A stretch of 64,000 nucleotides of DNA from G963668655 sp963668655 (GTDB lineage: Bacteria > Myxococcota_A > SURF-8), in the NCBI GenBank assembly GCA_963668655.2, contig CAXXPQ010000004.1:992001-1056000 (forward strand), read 5' to 3'. Under the pieces are notes generated by a model. That model saw only the letters and a program-made list of their open reading frames with translations. It was not told where the DNA came from and searched no databases. Each line of letters starts with the position of its first letter. Position 1 is the first letter of the stretch. Positions 55,470 to 63,510 of this stretch are shown here, one piece after another. Both the position numbers and the translations under genes were made by a program.

Positions 55470-56804
55470 TCATTGGGGGAACGCGGCAGGCGCCTTCTTC
55501 GTATTTTCTTTCGGAGGAGCGCCTTTTTCCAGGCGCTTCATCGCCGCCCGCGCGGAACGATGCTCGATGAAATGGGGCAGCCGAAAGGCCAGAACCCGCC
55601 GATAGGCCGCCAAGGCCGCTTCCCGGTCGCCCGCCAGATCCTTCGTTTCCGCGATGTAGAAATTCGCCTCGCAGGCCCGTTCGTCCCGGTTGAACTTGCG
55701 TTTCGTCTCTCCGGCCCGCTTCAGGAATTCCGCCTCGTCCAGACCGCCCAGAAGATAGTCGGCGATGTTTCGTCGCCAGTCGTCCTTCTTTTTGAAGCGC
55801 TTCTTGGAGAATTCCTCCAGATCCTTCTTTCCGTCCCGCTTCAGCCGCGCCCGGGACAGGAAGATGTAAAACGGCGCGTAGTCGTGATGGGAGTGCCGTT
55901 TCATCGCCTCGATCAAATCCTCCAAAGCTTTCTCGTACCGGCCCGTGTCATAGCGAAGATAGCCCCGGTTGGCCAAAGCGTAGGGATCCCTCGGGTTGAT
56001 CTCCAGCGCCCGGTTGAAATCCGCCAAAGCGGACTCGGCGTCTCCCCAGATCATGTGCAAGGCCCCGCGATGGTTGTAGGCGTAACCCGTAACCGTGTCG
56101 CGCCGGTAGCGGGCGATGATGCGGTTGCAGTCGGTCAGAGCCTTGTCGAAATCTCCCGCCCGCATGTAGGTGAGACAGCGATTGGCCAAGGGCCAGACCG
56201 CCGCGGGATTTTTTTCCAGCGCCCGGCTGTAATCCGCCAGCGATTTTTCGTAGTCGCCCAGGTCCGAATGGGCCCAGCCGCGAATGTTCAGCCAGTCGTC
56301 GTTATCGGAATCGATGGCCAGCGCCCGGTCGAGATCGGCGATGGCCGCCTCCGGGTCGTTTTTCCGGTCCAGGTAAAAGACGCCCCGCTCCGCGTAGGGC
56401 CGGGGATCCTCGGGCGCGATTTTCATGGCCTCGGCGTACGCTTCCGGAACCTCTTTGTAGCGCTTCTCCCCTTCCAGAAAACGGGCTCGCAACAGATGCG
56501 GCTCGATGCTTTTCGGATTGGCGTCCTTGGCGCGTCGGATATCCTCGTACCCCCGTTCCATTTTGCCGTAACTTCTGAGAAGTCGCGCCCGGCGGAGATA
56601 GATGCGCTCCCGTTCTTCCGGCGGACGTTCTTTTTCAGCCAGAATCCCGTCGTAGGCAGCTACGGCGGCTTCCAGTTTCCCCTTTCGCGCCAGGCCGTCC
56701 GCTTCGCCGAGCTTGCCGTCCAGATCCTCCGCACAACCGCAAAAGGCGGATAAAAAACATGAAATCACAAGGAGTTTCAGAGCACTGACAAGATGTCTTC
56801 GCAT
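55470..56804 (-). CDS. TPR-repeat lipoprotein
   Basis: A 444-residue lipoprotein (KLLVISCFLSAFCG then C). Seven to eight TPR-like repeats span about residues 30-310, for example RGVFYLDRKNDPEAAIADL with DRALAID, IRGWAHSDLGDYEKSLADYS, NRGYLRYDTGRYEKALEDL. A last repeat near REAALAAYRRVLAFRLPHF follows a charged linker. TPR stacks bind partner peptides, and outer-membrane versions such as NlpI recruit cell-wall enzymes. The ATG lies 3 nt after the stop of the DUF1648 gene, so it is the third gene of the GntR operon. Confidence 0.8.
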   Translation of the reverse strand: MRRHLVSALKLLVISCFLSAFCGCAEDLDGKLGEADGLARKGKLEAAVAAYDGILAEKERPPEERERIYLRRARLLRSYGKMERGYEDIRRAKDANPKSIEPHLLRARFLEGEKRYKEVPEAYAEAMKIAPEDPRPYAERGVFYLDRKNDPEAAIADLDRALAIDSDNDDWLNIRGWAHSDLGDYEKSLADYSRALEKNPAAVWPLANRCLTYMRAGDFDKALTDCNRIIARYRRDTVTGYAYNHRGALHMIWGDAESALADFNRALEINPRDPYALANRGYLRYDTGRYEKALEDLIEAMKRHSHHDYAPFYIFLSRARLKRDGKKDLEEFSKKRFKKKDDWRRNIADYLLGGLDEAEFLKRAGETKRKFNRDERACEANFYIAETKDLAGDREAALAAYRRVLAFRLPHFIEHRSARAAMKRLEKGAPPKENTKKAPAAFPQ

Positions 56805-56807
56805 CGC

Positions 56808-57965
56808 TTAGCCTCCCGACTGCACGGCGTTGAAAATGCTGACGTACAGGCTGAAACCCACCAGCCCCAGACAAATCACCACGAAACCGGCCACCCAGTA
56901 CCAGGCGCGCGGATTGCCGAAGTTGAGCGTCCAGCCCACGCCGAAGCGCTTTTCCACCCACAGGGCCGGATCGTCCGGATTGACGTAGAACACCCCGGCG
57001 CGCCAGAGACGGTCGTCGTCCCGGTTGGTCAATCCGAAGCGCGTCTCCACGGCCTGGCGATCGAGACGGCTGCCGCCCTGACCCACCTTGATCGACAGCA
57101 CGATGGCGTAAACGACGATGAACAGCACGCTGCCGCCGATGGCGGCGAAAGCCAGCCCCTGGGAGACGGCGTAAACCCGGAGGCTATGGAGATAGATGGG
57201 AAGCATGCCCAGAATGAGCGCCGTGTGGCTGATGACCGTGAAGACGGACCAGTGGAAACGAAAGGCGTGGTTCTGCTCCAGGCTTTCCTTCGGCCGCTCG
57301 GCGTCGAGGTTCTGTTTGGCGCTGCGAATGACCCAGAAAACCATCAGCATCAGACCGGAGCAGAAGGTCATCACGATGGGAAGAAACAGCACGGAGGCAT
57401 GGGTTTTCCTGGACCAGCCGTCCACGTTTCCCTGCAAATCCCAGTGCATGGGAATCCGCTCGGGAAGCAGGTCGTACATCGAAAGCCCGAAGGCGAAACT
57501 CGCCGCCAGGAGCACGAGGGGAATGGCGTTCCAGGCCCAGGAAAGCGCCTTCTCCGAGTCCCGGTAGGCCGTATCGGCCACCACCACGGGACGGCCTTCC
57601 GGCACGGGCAACAGGCGAGTCTTCAATTCTCCCGCTTTCTTCCGAAAGTGGAGGAAATACAGGAACATGACCGCCACCTGGAGCAGACTGCCGAGCATGA
57701 TCGCGCTTCGAACATCCCCATCCGGCAGCAGGATATAGCCCATGGAAAGCAGGATCGCCAGAAAGCCGCCCGCGATACCGTAGTCGCGCAGATAATCCCG
57801 TTTCAACTCCCGGACATCCGGCGAATCGGCCAATCGGCCATTGAGGCGCACCCCGAAGACGATCTCCCGGCGGGTGAGATAGGGCATGAGCCACCCGATA
57901 AGAAACACGATGAAAAACATGGGGATGTTGACCAGGTTCAGGATCCATCCGTTGGCGTTCGACAT
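56808..57965 (-). CDS. DUF1648/DUF5808 polytopic membrane protein
   Basis: A 385-residue inner-membrane protein with about eight hydrophobic segments, for example NIPMFFIVFLIGWLMPYL, ILLSMGYILLP, IPLVLLAASFAFGLSM and WYWVAGFVVICLGLVGF. It carries a DUF1648 motif (LLPERIPMHWDLQGNVDGW) and a C-terminal DUF5808-like motif (RLWRAGVFYVNPDDPALWVE then KRFGVGWTLNFG). Such proteins commonly follow a small YtrA-type GntR regulator, as here, and related SdpI proteins give immunity to peptide toxins. A role in the envelope stress or antimicrobial-peptide response is an inference. I took the ATG at 57965, which has GGAGGAAGGC directly upstream. Confidence 0.82.
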   Translation of the reverse strand: MSNANGWILNLVNIPMFFIVFLIGWLMPYLTRREIVFGVRLNGRLADSPDVRELKRDYLRDYGIAGGFLAILLSMGYILLPDGDVRSAIMLGSLLQVAVMFLYFLHFRKKAGELKTRLLPVPEGRPVVVADTAYRDSEKALSWAWNAIPLVLLAASFAFGLSMYDLLPERIPMHWDLQGNVDGWSRKTHASVLFLPIVMTFCSGLMLMVFWVIRSAKQNLDAERPKESLEQNHAFRFHWSVFTVISHTALILGMLPIYLHSLRVYAVSQGLAFAAIGGSVLFIVVYAIVLSIKVGQGGSRLDRQAVETRFGLTNRDDDRLWRAGVFYVNPDDPALWVEKRFGVGWTLNFGNPRAWYWVAGFVVICLGLVGFSLYVSIFNAVQSGG

Positions 57966-58031
57966 GCCTTCCTCCATTTCGCTTTCCTCTGTCTTCCCGG
58001 ATTCGCCATGAATCCCGGGGATGTTTTCGGA

Positions 58032-58406
58032 TCAGAACTCCTCGATCACCACCCGGCAGAGCGGCAGAATTTCCTCGGCGCTCAGGCCCCGGCAGAGCAA
58101 TTCGGCCAGGATGGGGCGCAGGCGCTCTTTCAGTTCGTCCAGATGCGCCGCTTCCGCGCGGTATTCCTCCGGACGGCGCACGAAGACGCCCCGGCGCTTG
58201 TGAACGCCGATGAAGCCCTCGGCCCGCAGGATGTTGTAGGCTTTGTTCACGGTGTGCATGTTGATGCCCAGATCCTGGGCCAGGGCGCGCACGGGCGGCA
58301 GGCCCTCTTCGGGGGCGAGCTTTTTCGCCGCGAGACCCCGAACGATTTCGTCGCGAAGCTGCTGGTAGATGGGGATGTCGCTTTCCAGATCCAGGGTGAT
58401 GAGCAC
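58032..58406 (-). CDS. GntR-family (YtrA-like) repressor
   Basis: A 124-residue regulator. The winged-helix domain reads ITLDLESDIPIYQQLRDEIV, LPPVRALAQDLGINMHTVNK, AYNILRAEGFIGVHKRRGVF. The C-terminal tail is only about 45 residues, the mark of the YtrA subfamily, which dimerises through a short helical arm. The GTG start at 58406 has GAGGA 8 nt upstream; the longer frame would begin upstream of the promoter. A 19-bp palindrome sits over the promoter, so it probably represses its own operon with the membrane protein and TPR lipoprotein downstream. Confidence 0.85.
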   Translation of the reverse strand: MLITLDLESDIPIYQQLRDEIVRGLAAKKLAPEEGLPPVRALAQDLGINMHTVNKAYNILRAEGFIGVHKRRGVFVRRPEEYRAEAAHLDELKERLRPILAELLCRGLSAEEILPLCRVVIEEF

Positions 58407-58432
58407 GGCTTCTTCCTCTCTGCTTCGAATTT

Positions 58433-58451
58433 GTTCTATAACAAGTAGAAC
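58433..58451. promoter_or_regulatory. Probable GntR operator palindrome
   Basis: GTTCTATAACAAGTAGAAC: perfect 6-bp arms GTTCTA/TAGAAC around 7 bp, 27 nt upstream of the GntR start, over its candidate -10. Confidence 0.6.
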
Positions 58452-58472
58452 AGATAGAGCAGGAAGAGTCAA
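58444..58472 (-). promoter_or_regulatory. Candidate promoter of the GntR operon
   Basis: TTGACT (58467-58472), 17-bp spacer, TCTACT (58444-58449) on the minus strand. The -10 lies within the operator palindrome. Confidence 0.4.
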
Positions 58473-58506
58473 GAAAAAAAACGGCCTTTCCGAAAAAGAA
58501 AGGCCG
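58473..58506 (-). terminator. Rho-independent terminator of the DUF1566 lipoprotein gene
   Basis: On the minus strand CGGCCTTTC, loop TTTTTCG, GAAAGGCCG (58482-58506), then TTTTTTTT. About 45 nt after the stop codon. Confidence 0.9.
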
Positions 58507-58549
58507 GGGGGGATCAAAGGATGGTTTCAGTCAGGAGAAAAGAAGATAT

Positions 58550-59227
58550 TTATCGCACGCAGCGGGCAAAAGTATGGTTGACGGCGAATTCCATGTTAAT
58601 GATCAAGCCGCCAATAAACAGGACAGTCCATGCATGGCGCCCCGTGTCCTCGACAATCTGTGACGACCAATAATAGGCACACATTCCTTCCATTGCGTCC
58701 GGCCAGTAACAGCCGTCGGCAGGGCCTTTAGCGAGGGTACAAGCGGTGCAATACCGAAAACAGAACGAAGACAGACAGTCATCCTCAACCTGGCAACTCC
58801 CGCCCGTCTCTGTTTCCGGACAACCACGGATCAGGGAACGAAGCTCCGAAATGGTCGGCAGCCGCCAGTCGCTGTGGCCGTCCAGACTCAGGTCGTTACA
58901 ATAGTCAATCGCCGTTTGCCATTCCATTTGGTCATCGCCAGGCGGGTTCTGCCAGGTCAGGCCGGAAGATGAATCAAACCATGTCCCCATCGACACATCG
59001 CCCGGCTGCCCGCTCTTTTCTCCGCAATCGCCGTCCGCTCCGCAGCTTGGGATGCACTCCCCTTCGACACAAAAGTAGTTCGGGGGACAGTGCTCGTCCA
59101 AACGGCATTCCCCCTCTTCCAACTCCGCCTCCATCTCCTCGTCGCCGTCCTCCGAACCGCCATCGTCCGAACCGCAGGCCCATGGAGCCGTGCTCAGAAA
59201 TATGAGCAGAAGCAGCATCCGAAACAT
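58550..59227 (-). CDS. DUF1566 (Lcl C-terminal-like) lipoprotein with a Cys-rich stalk
   Basis: A 225-residue lipoprotein (MFRMLLLLIFLSTAPWAC). An acidic Glu/Asp stretch is followed by one Cys-rich module of the style seen in the large lipoprotein at 34.6-37.7 kb (RLDEHCPPNYFCVEGECIPS). The globular part is a DUF1566/Lcl_C domain: FDSSSGLTWQNP, MEWQTAIDYCNDLSLDGHSD, WRLPTISELRSLI, CAYYWSSQIVED, TFARCVR. In Lcl of Legionella this domain binds glycosaminoglycans, so an adhesin role is plausible. I took the ATG at 59227 (GGAG 8 nt upstream); 59245 lies too close to the predicted transcript start. Confidence 0.8.
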   Translation of the reverse strand: MFRMLLLLIFLSTAPWACGSDDGGSEDGDEEMEAELEEGECRLDEHCPPNYFCVEGECIPSCGADGDCGEKSGQPGDVSMGTWFDSSSGLTWQNPPGDDQMEWQTAIDYCNDLSLDGHSDWRLPTISELRSLIRGCPETETGGSCQVEDDCLSSFCFRYCTACTLAKGPADGCYWPDAMEGMCAYYWSSQIVEDTGRHAWTVLFIGGLIINMEFAVNHTFARCVR

Positions 59228-59249
59228 AATCGTTCTCCAATCCATGATT

Positions 59250-59270
59250 ATTCTATCTACAGTATAGAAT
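59250..59270. promoter_or_regulatory. Palindrome over the DUF1566 promoter
   Basis: ATTCTAT-N7-ATAGAAT (21 bp), just upstream of the DUF1566 gene and overlapping its -10. The core half-sites TTCTA/TAGAA also occur in the GntR operator, but 2 bp further apart here. Confidence 0.45.
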
Positions 59271-59288
59271 TTTATCCGGATTTTTCAA
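59261..59288 (-). promoter_or_regulatory. Sigma-70 promoter of the DUF1566 lipoprotein gene
   Basis: TTGAAA (59283-59288), 16-bp spacer, TATACT (59261-59266) on the minus strand, about 35 nt before the start codon. The rest of the gap to 59380 holds nothing clear. Confidence 0.6.
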
Positions 59289-59380
59289 GCAATTAATAGG
59301 GTAATCGATGTTTCATGAATTCAGGGATTTCTCGACGGATCGGAGAAAAGGATTCCGGAAGGATGGAGGAAATTTACGGC

Positions 59381-60121
59381 TCAGCGCTCGCCCAGATCGC
59401 CCAGTTCGTCCAGGCCCGCGAAGTCCGGGCCGAAATCGATGGTCTGCACGGTGCTGGCCGGCGCGGCGGGAGCCTGCCGGTCGATGGCCTGGGCGGCCTG
59501 CTTACGCTGGTTTCCGTAATCCCGTTTCTGGCCTTCGGGAATCACGTAATCCACCTCGTCCAGGTCGATGCCCATCTCGTGAACCGAGGCCATGGCGTCC
59601 TTGAACTGGTGGAACAGATCGGCCACTTCCGCGTTCTTGCGTCCGGCCTTCACGGTCTTCACCAGCCGCGAGATCTTGCCGTCCGCGTGGCGCAACTGCC
59701 GCATGATGCCCTTCGTCAGGTACTCCTGGAAGCGGAAAGCAAAGGACAGTTTCTGGTCGAACATGGCGTCGAAGGCTTCCTTGGTCAGTTCCAGAAGCAG
59801 CCCCCGGCTGGCCCCGGCGCAGGTGGCCGAGCGTTCCTGGCCGTCCACCAGGGAAACCTGGCCGAACAACTGCCCGCTCTGCATCAGCGCCAGATGCTCG
59901 TAGCCGCCCTCGGGCAGCTTTTTCAGCACCACCACCTTGCCGAAGACGATGAAATAGGCGCTGCCGCCGGCATCGCCCTCCTGGAAAATCACCTGGTTGC
60001 GCTCGAAGCGGCGTTCCACCAGATGATGGGCGAGAATCAGCAGATCGTTGGGGTGAAAATCCTTGAAAACCGCAAAAGTCTTCAGGAAATCCCGGTGACG
60101 CAGTTCCCGTTCGGTGGCCAT
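59381..60121 (-). CDS. Cyclic-nucleotide-binding-domain protein 1
   Basis: A 246-residue protein with one N-terminal cNMP-binding beta-roll (about 15-130): FKDFHPNDLLILAHHLVERR, FQEGDAGGSAYFIVFGKVVV and GQLFGQVSLVDGQERSATCA in the phosphate-binding-cassette position. The cassette lacks the usual Arg-Ser/Ala-Ala-Thr order exactly (RSATC) and has Gln where Glu contacts the ribose, so nucleotide binding is uncertain. There is no helix-turn-helix; the C-terminal part is helical with a Pro/Ala-rich tail ending DFGPDFAGLDELGDLG. It follows the second such gene with a 10-nt gap, so they form an operon. Confidence 0.75.
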   Translation of the reverse strand: MATERELRHRDFLKTFAVFKDFHPNDLLILAHHLVERRFERNQVIFQEGDAGGSAYFIVFGKVVVLKKLPEGGYEHLALMQSGQLFGQVSLVDGQERSATCAGASRGLLLELTKEAFDAMFDQKLSFAFRFQEYLTKGIMRQLRHADGKISRLVKTVKAGRKNAEVADLFHQFKDAMASVHEMGIDLDEVDYVIPEGQKRDYGNQRKQAAQAIDRQAPAAPASTVQTIDFGPDFAGLDELGDLGER

Positions 60122-60131
60122 GGCGTCCCTC

Positions 60132-60689
60132 TCAGTTCTTCATGAAAAAACGCAGGAAAGTCTGGGTCAGCTTCTTGGTTTCCTTGGGCGGCTCCATGCC
60201 GGACAGCACGTCCGGGACGAACAGTTCCGCCGGATTGTGCAGGTAGTGTTGAATCTGGACGTTGGCGTCCCGCAGCCTTTCGCAGGCTTCCCGCCCCAAC
60301 GCGCGAATCAGCTTGAAAGCCACGGGATTCAGTTCCTCTTTCAATACTTGAAAATCCGAACGCCGGATGGTGTACACCACCACGTCGCTTTCCGCCTCCA
60401 AGGTGGCCGAGCGGGGCGATTCGTCGATCAACGCCATCTCGCCCACCACGTGGCCTTCCGACAGCCGCGCCAGGGGAACGATGCCGCCCATGGCGGTTTT
60501 CCCCACCACCCGGACCACGCCTTCCCGAATAACGAACATCGAGTCGCCGTCCCCGCCTTCCTTGCAGAGAAGCTGGCCCTTCTTGATCCGCACCCGGTTG
60601 GTGATGCGCAGGAGTTCGTCCAGCTCCGGCTCGCTGAAATCGGAGAAAATCCGTACGCGCCCGCAGAATTCATGAAAGGTTTCGTTCAT
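60132..60689 (-). CDS. Cyclic-nucleotide-binding-domain protein 2
   Basis: A 185-residue protein, mostly one cNMP-binding domain: IFSDFSEPELDELLRIT, CKEGGDGDSMFVIREGVVRV, and the phosphate-binding cassette GEMALIDESPRSATLEAESD with Glu and Arg in the ligand positions, so binding of a cyclic nucleotide is credible. There is no DNA-binding domain; the short C-terminal tail ends ETKKLTQTFLRFFMKN. The start is uncertain: ATG 60689 (weak GGGCAGG) or ATG 60737, which would lie 22 nt from the predicted transcript start. It is first of the two-gene operon. Confidence 0.78.
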   Translation of the reverse strand: MNETFHEFCGRVRIFSDFSEPELDELLRITNRVRIKKGQLLCKEGGDGDSMFVIREGVVRVVGKTAMGGIVPLARLSEGHVVGEMALIDESPRSATLEAESDVVVYTIRRSDFQVLKEELNPVAFKLIRALGREACERLRDANVQIQHYLHNPAELFVPDVLSGMEPPKETKKLTQTFLRFFMKN

Positions 60690-60765
60690 CGGCCTGCCCC
60701 GCTTTGCGTGAAACGAATCCGTATCCGGGCGTTGCATCGCCCGCCTGTTTTGGAAACCGATTGCG

Positions 60766-60794
60766 AAAATACGTCAAATTGCCGGGAAAGTCAA
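60766..60794 (-). promoter_or_regulatory. Sigma-70 promoter of the cNMP-domain operon
   Basis: TTGACT (60789-60794), 17-bp spacer, TATTTT (60766-60771) on the minus strand. In the same gap a TATGCT at 60941-60946, without a good -35, may serve the phospholipase gene on the plus strand. Confidence 0.55.
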
Positions 60795-61007
60795 CGAATT
60801 CGCCCGATCATCAAGGAGAACTCCCTTTCCTCCGTGAATGCCGCACGGGCGAAACGGTCGAGAAACGCCGTCCCCTTCCCTTCCGGCGATCGTGAATTTT
60901 CCATGCGCCCGGCGCTTTCCCCTTTTCTCCGATTCGAAAGTATGCTTTCATGAAACGGATTCTACGTCTCGTCACCGCCGAACGGCCGAAAGACAAAGGG
61001 AAAAACC

Positions 61008-63149
61008 ATGTTCACGCCCGATTCGAAACGCGCGAAACGTCTCCCCATCCGCCGCGTCGTTCCCCTGCTGCCGACGCTTCTTCTGCTTTTCGGCTGGCTA
61101 TTTCCATCCACAATCTTCGCCTGGGGCGCCGGCATGCACGCCACGCTTACCGCCCACGCCCACGAACGCATGAGCAAGCCCTGGAAGGACGCCCTGGATC
61201 GCGGGCTGCTGATGCACGGTTCCTTCGGTCCGGACGTCTGGTACATCCTTTCGGACGAATTCATGAGCTACCTCTGCCCCGTGGCCTGCGGCTCCGACGA
61301 CGGACGCATCTCCAACGAATGCTGGGGACGTTACGAGGATCCGGACCGCACCTTCGCCTACACCCGGCACCTGCTGGCCTCGGCGAAAAGCCTCCAGGCG
61401 GCGAGCTGGGCCTTCGGCTACGGCGCTCATGCCGTGGAGGACTGGCGCGGCCACATGGAATACATCATCCCCGACGGGGAAAACCCGGAAGGCAATCTCT
61501 ACAACCGGCATACCTTCATCGACAGCACCGGGGCCGCCCTGATCTTCAATATGGAGGGCTTGCACGGCTATCCCTCCCGCTTCACGCCCGATCCCCTGAT
61601 GTACGGCTACACGGACGCCGGGTTTCTTACGACCGATGGCGCAGAGCCTTCCGGCGAGCGCAATCCGGACCTGGGGCTGGCCGTGGTCGTCGAGGACGGC
61701 AGCCAGGGACGCCAGGTGCGCTGGTCCGGCGTCATGCGGGAAGCCGCCACGGGGCTGTCCGGCGAAACCGTGGCCGACATGGCCGATGAAGCCGGCCTGG
61801 GCTCCGCCTCCGAGGGCATCCTGGCCGCCCTCTACGGCCGCTCGGACTACGACGCCCTGGGGCATGCGTACCCCATCGTCGTCGCGGACGGCTCCGTGGC
61901 CATCGACTGCGGTACGGACTATCGCCAGCGTATCGAAAGCGAGGAGGGCTATTTTTACTCCATGCCCTGCCAGGTGAACCTGGGCACGGTCAGCGGACTG
62001 GCCCAATGGGACAGCTACCTGAAACCCGCCGCCGAAAGCGGCGAGGAAATCGTGGTGAACGGCGAGAAAGTCGCCTTCTGGATGGACGCCATCGCCAAGG
62101 AATATACCCACGGCGGCGTTCGCCTGGATGACCGCGCCGTCTTCGGCATCGACGAAGAAACGGGGCTTTCCACCAAGCATCTGTACGGCGTGGACGGCCG
62201 GGATTTCACCTTCGGTCGCTCGATGTCGGAGATCGTGGACGAGGTGCTGGAACTGAACGTCCAGGACGTCATCACGCGTCTGTTCGAAAACGGCCACATC
62301 ATCGGGACGCTGCTACAGTCGCCGCTTTCACCCTTGGACAAGGCCCGCTTCGTGCTCCCCGGCTTCGCCTATCGTCCGCGCCTGTCCGCCTGGCCGGAAT
62401 CCCTGCCCTATCGATCGGAAAATGTAAATCTCCTTCCTGAAGCCCCGGGGCCCTTCGCCCGCTTCGAACTGGCCGTGGACATGCAATCCATGGATTCCAA
62501 CGCCGCGCCGGAACGGATTTTTCCCTATTATCTTACCACCTTGCGTTTGCCCAGGGGAGACGGATACGGCCGGGGCCGTCTGCATGCGTCCATCGGCTAT
62601 AAGAATCGGGAAGGAAACTGGCTTTCCGAACCGCAAAGAACGGCCATCGAGTTTCCCGCCTTCACCGTGGCGACGCCCGCGGATTTCCTCCACGTCACCG
62701 AAGAAAACGGCATCCGTACCCTACGCGTGCGACTGGACAACAGTGATGGCGGCTATTACGTCCACCATCCCGATCCCACCGAGGCCGCCCTGGTGCTGGA
62801 ACTGGAACTTGAGGTCACGGACACGGCCGAGCCGCCCTTCGACTGGCTTTTCGAGGCCGTTTTGGAAACCTACTGCCACGCCCCCGACCTTTCCGCTCCG
62901 GGCCTTGCTTCGGACGACAACAGCGCCTGCCCCCTGGAAGCCCCCGATTTTCCTGACGAAGCGGACGGTGACGGAGAAACGCCGGTAACAACCGACGGCG
63001 ACAACGACGTAAATGAGAACGACGGCGGGAGCGCAGCCTCGGGTGGTGGTTCCGGCTGCCGGACGACGGATGCCGCGTCGTTTCCCATCGTGCTCGCCGG
63101 ACTGTTGCTGGCCGCACTGATGCGCCGCAGGCGAACACTTTCCCGCTGA
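61008..63149 (+). CDS. Zinc-dependent phospholipase C-like protein with a MYXO-CTERM-like surface tail
   Basis: A 713-residue exported protein. After the signal peptide (LLPTLLLLFGWLFPSTIFA) the mature chain would start WGAGMHATLTAHAHERM; in the Zn_dep_PLPC family the N-terminal Trp and first His bind Zn2+. Further family motifs are HGSFGPDVWYI, FAYTRHLLASAKS and FGYGAHAVEDWRGH (His-x3-Asp-x3-His). The catalytic-like part is about 40-300; the rest is a beta-rich part of unknown type. A DGD linker (ADGDGETPVTTDGDNDVNEN) leads to GGGSGC, a hydrophobic helix FPIVLAGLLLAALM and RRRR, a tail like MYXO-CTERM or Synergist-CTERM, which suggests Cys-linked anchoring at the cell surface. The ATG has a weak AAGGG. 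Substrate could be phospholipid or, as in related S1/P1 folds, nucleic acid. Confidence 0.78.
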   Translation: MFTPDSKRAKRLPIRRVVPLLPTLLLLFGWLFPSTIFAWGAGMHATLTAHAHERMSKPWKDALDRGLLMHGSFGPDVWYILSDEFMSYLCPVACGSDDGRISNECWGRYEDPDRTFAYTRHLLASAKSLQAASWAFGYGAHAVEDWRGHMEYIIPDGENPEGNLYNRHTFIDSTGAALIFNMEGLHGYPSRFTPDPLMYGYTDAGFLTTDGAEPSGERNPDLGLAVVVEDGSQGRQVRWSGVMREAATGLSGETVADMADEAGLGSASEGILAALYGRSDYDALGHAYPIVVADGSVAIDCGTDYRQRIESEEGYFYSMPCQVNLGTVSGLAQWDSYLKPAAESGEEIVVNGEKVAFWMDAIAKEYTHGGVRLDDRAVFGIDEETGLSTKHLYGVDGRDFTFGRSMSEIVDEVLELNVQDVITRLFENGHIIGTLLQSPLSPLDKARFVLPGFAYRPRLSAWPESLPYRSENVNLLPEAPGPFARFELAVDMQSMDSNAAPERIFPYYLTTLRLPRGDGYGRGRLHASIGYKNREGNWLSEPQRTAIEFPAFTVATPADFLHVTEENGIRTLRVRLDNSDGGYYVHHPDPTEAALVLELELEVTDTAEPPFDWLFEAVLETYCHAPDLSAPGLASDDNSACPLEAPDFPDEADGDGETPVTTDGDNDVNENDGGSAASGGGSGCRTTDAASFPIVLAGLLLAALMRRRRTLSR

Positions 63150-63233
63150 GGCTCGCTGCCCTTCGCTCGGCCTTTTCCTTCGGCTATTTTCATCCGCCTT
63201 TTCCCCCAGCCCTACCCCGCGCCCCGAAAATGC

Positions 63234-63299
63234 GCGCACCGCGAATGGCCGGTCTGGCACGGCATTTTGCAAAATCCGTGCCAGACCGGCCAGGTGCGC
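63234..63299. repeat. Long extended hairpin/cruciform
   Basis: Arms GGCCGGTCTGGCACGG (63247-63262) and its perfect complement (63276-63291) flank ATTTTGCAAAAT, itself a palindrome, with one bulged C. Outer arms GCGCACC/GGTGCGC (63234-63240, 63293-63299) extend it past a small internal loop. No T-tract follows on either strand, so a classical terminator is not shown. Confidence 0.6.
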
Positions 63300-63376
63300 A
63301 ACCGAATCGAACGGGCCGTGGGGTGCGTGTCGGCCGAGCATATGGGGCGCGGGGCGCGCGGAGGACTTGCCACCGA

Positions 63377-63413
63377 ACGAAAAAGGCCCCTTCCTTCGCG
63401 TGGAAAGAAGGGG
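63377..63413 (-). terminator. Rho-independent terminator of the VWA-type gene
   Basis: On the minus strand CCCCTTCTTT and AAGGAAGGGG (one mismatch; 63387-63413), followed by CCTTTTTCGTT. It lies about 100 nt after the stop codon, with the 10-bp repeats in between. Confidence 0.65.
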
Positions 63414-63430
63414 TCAGGATGCTTGTTTGC

Positions 63431-63490
63431 GGTTACCGGCGGTTGCTGGCGGTTGCTGGCGGTTACCGGCGGTTGCTGGCGGCTCTCGGC
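63431..63490. repeat. Six tandem 10-bp repeats (GGTTGCTGGC / GGTTACCGGC)
   Basis: Units in order: GGTTACCGGC, GGTTGCTGGC, GGTTGCTGGC, GGTTACCGGC, GGTTGCTGGC, and a degenerate GGCTCTCGGC. They lie in the 3' untranslated part of the VWA-type transcript. Confidence 0.8.
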
Positions 63491-63510
63491 GTTGGTCCGC
63501 GTTTTCGATG

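Noticed and set aside
63431..63490. CRISPR array
   Set aside because: Units are 10 bp, directly adjacent and without spacers; no cas gene is near.
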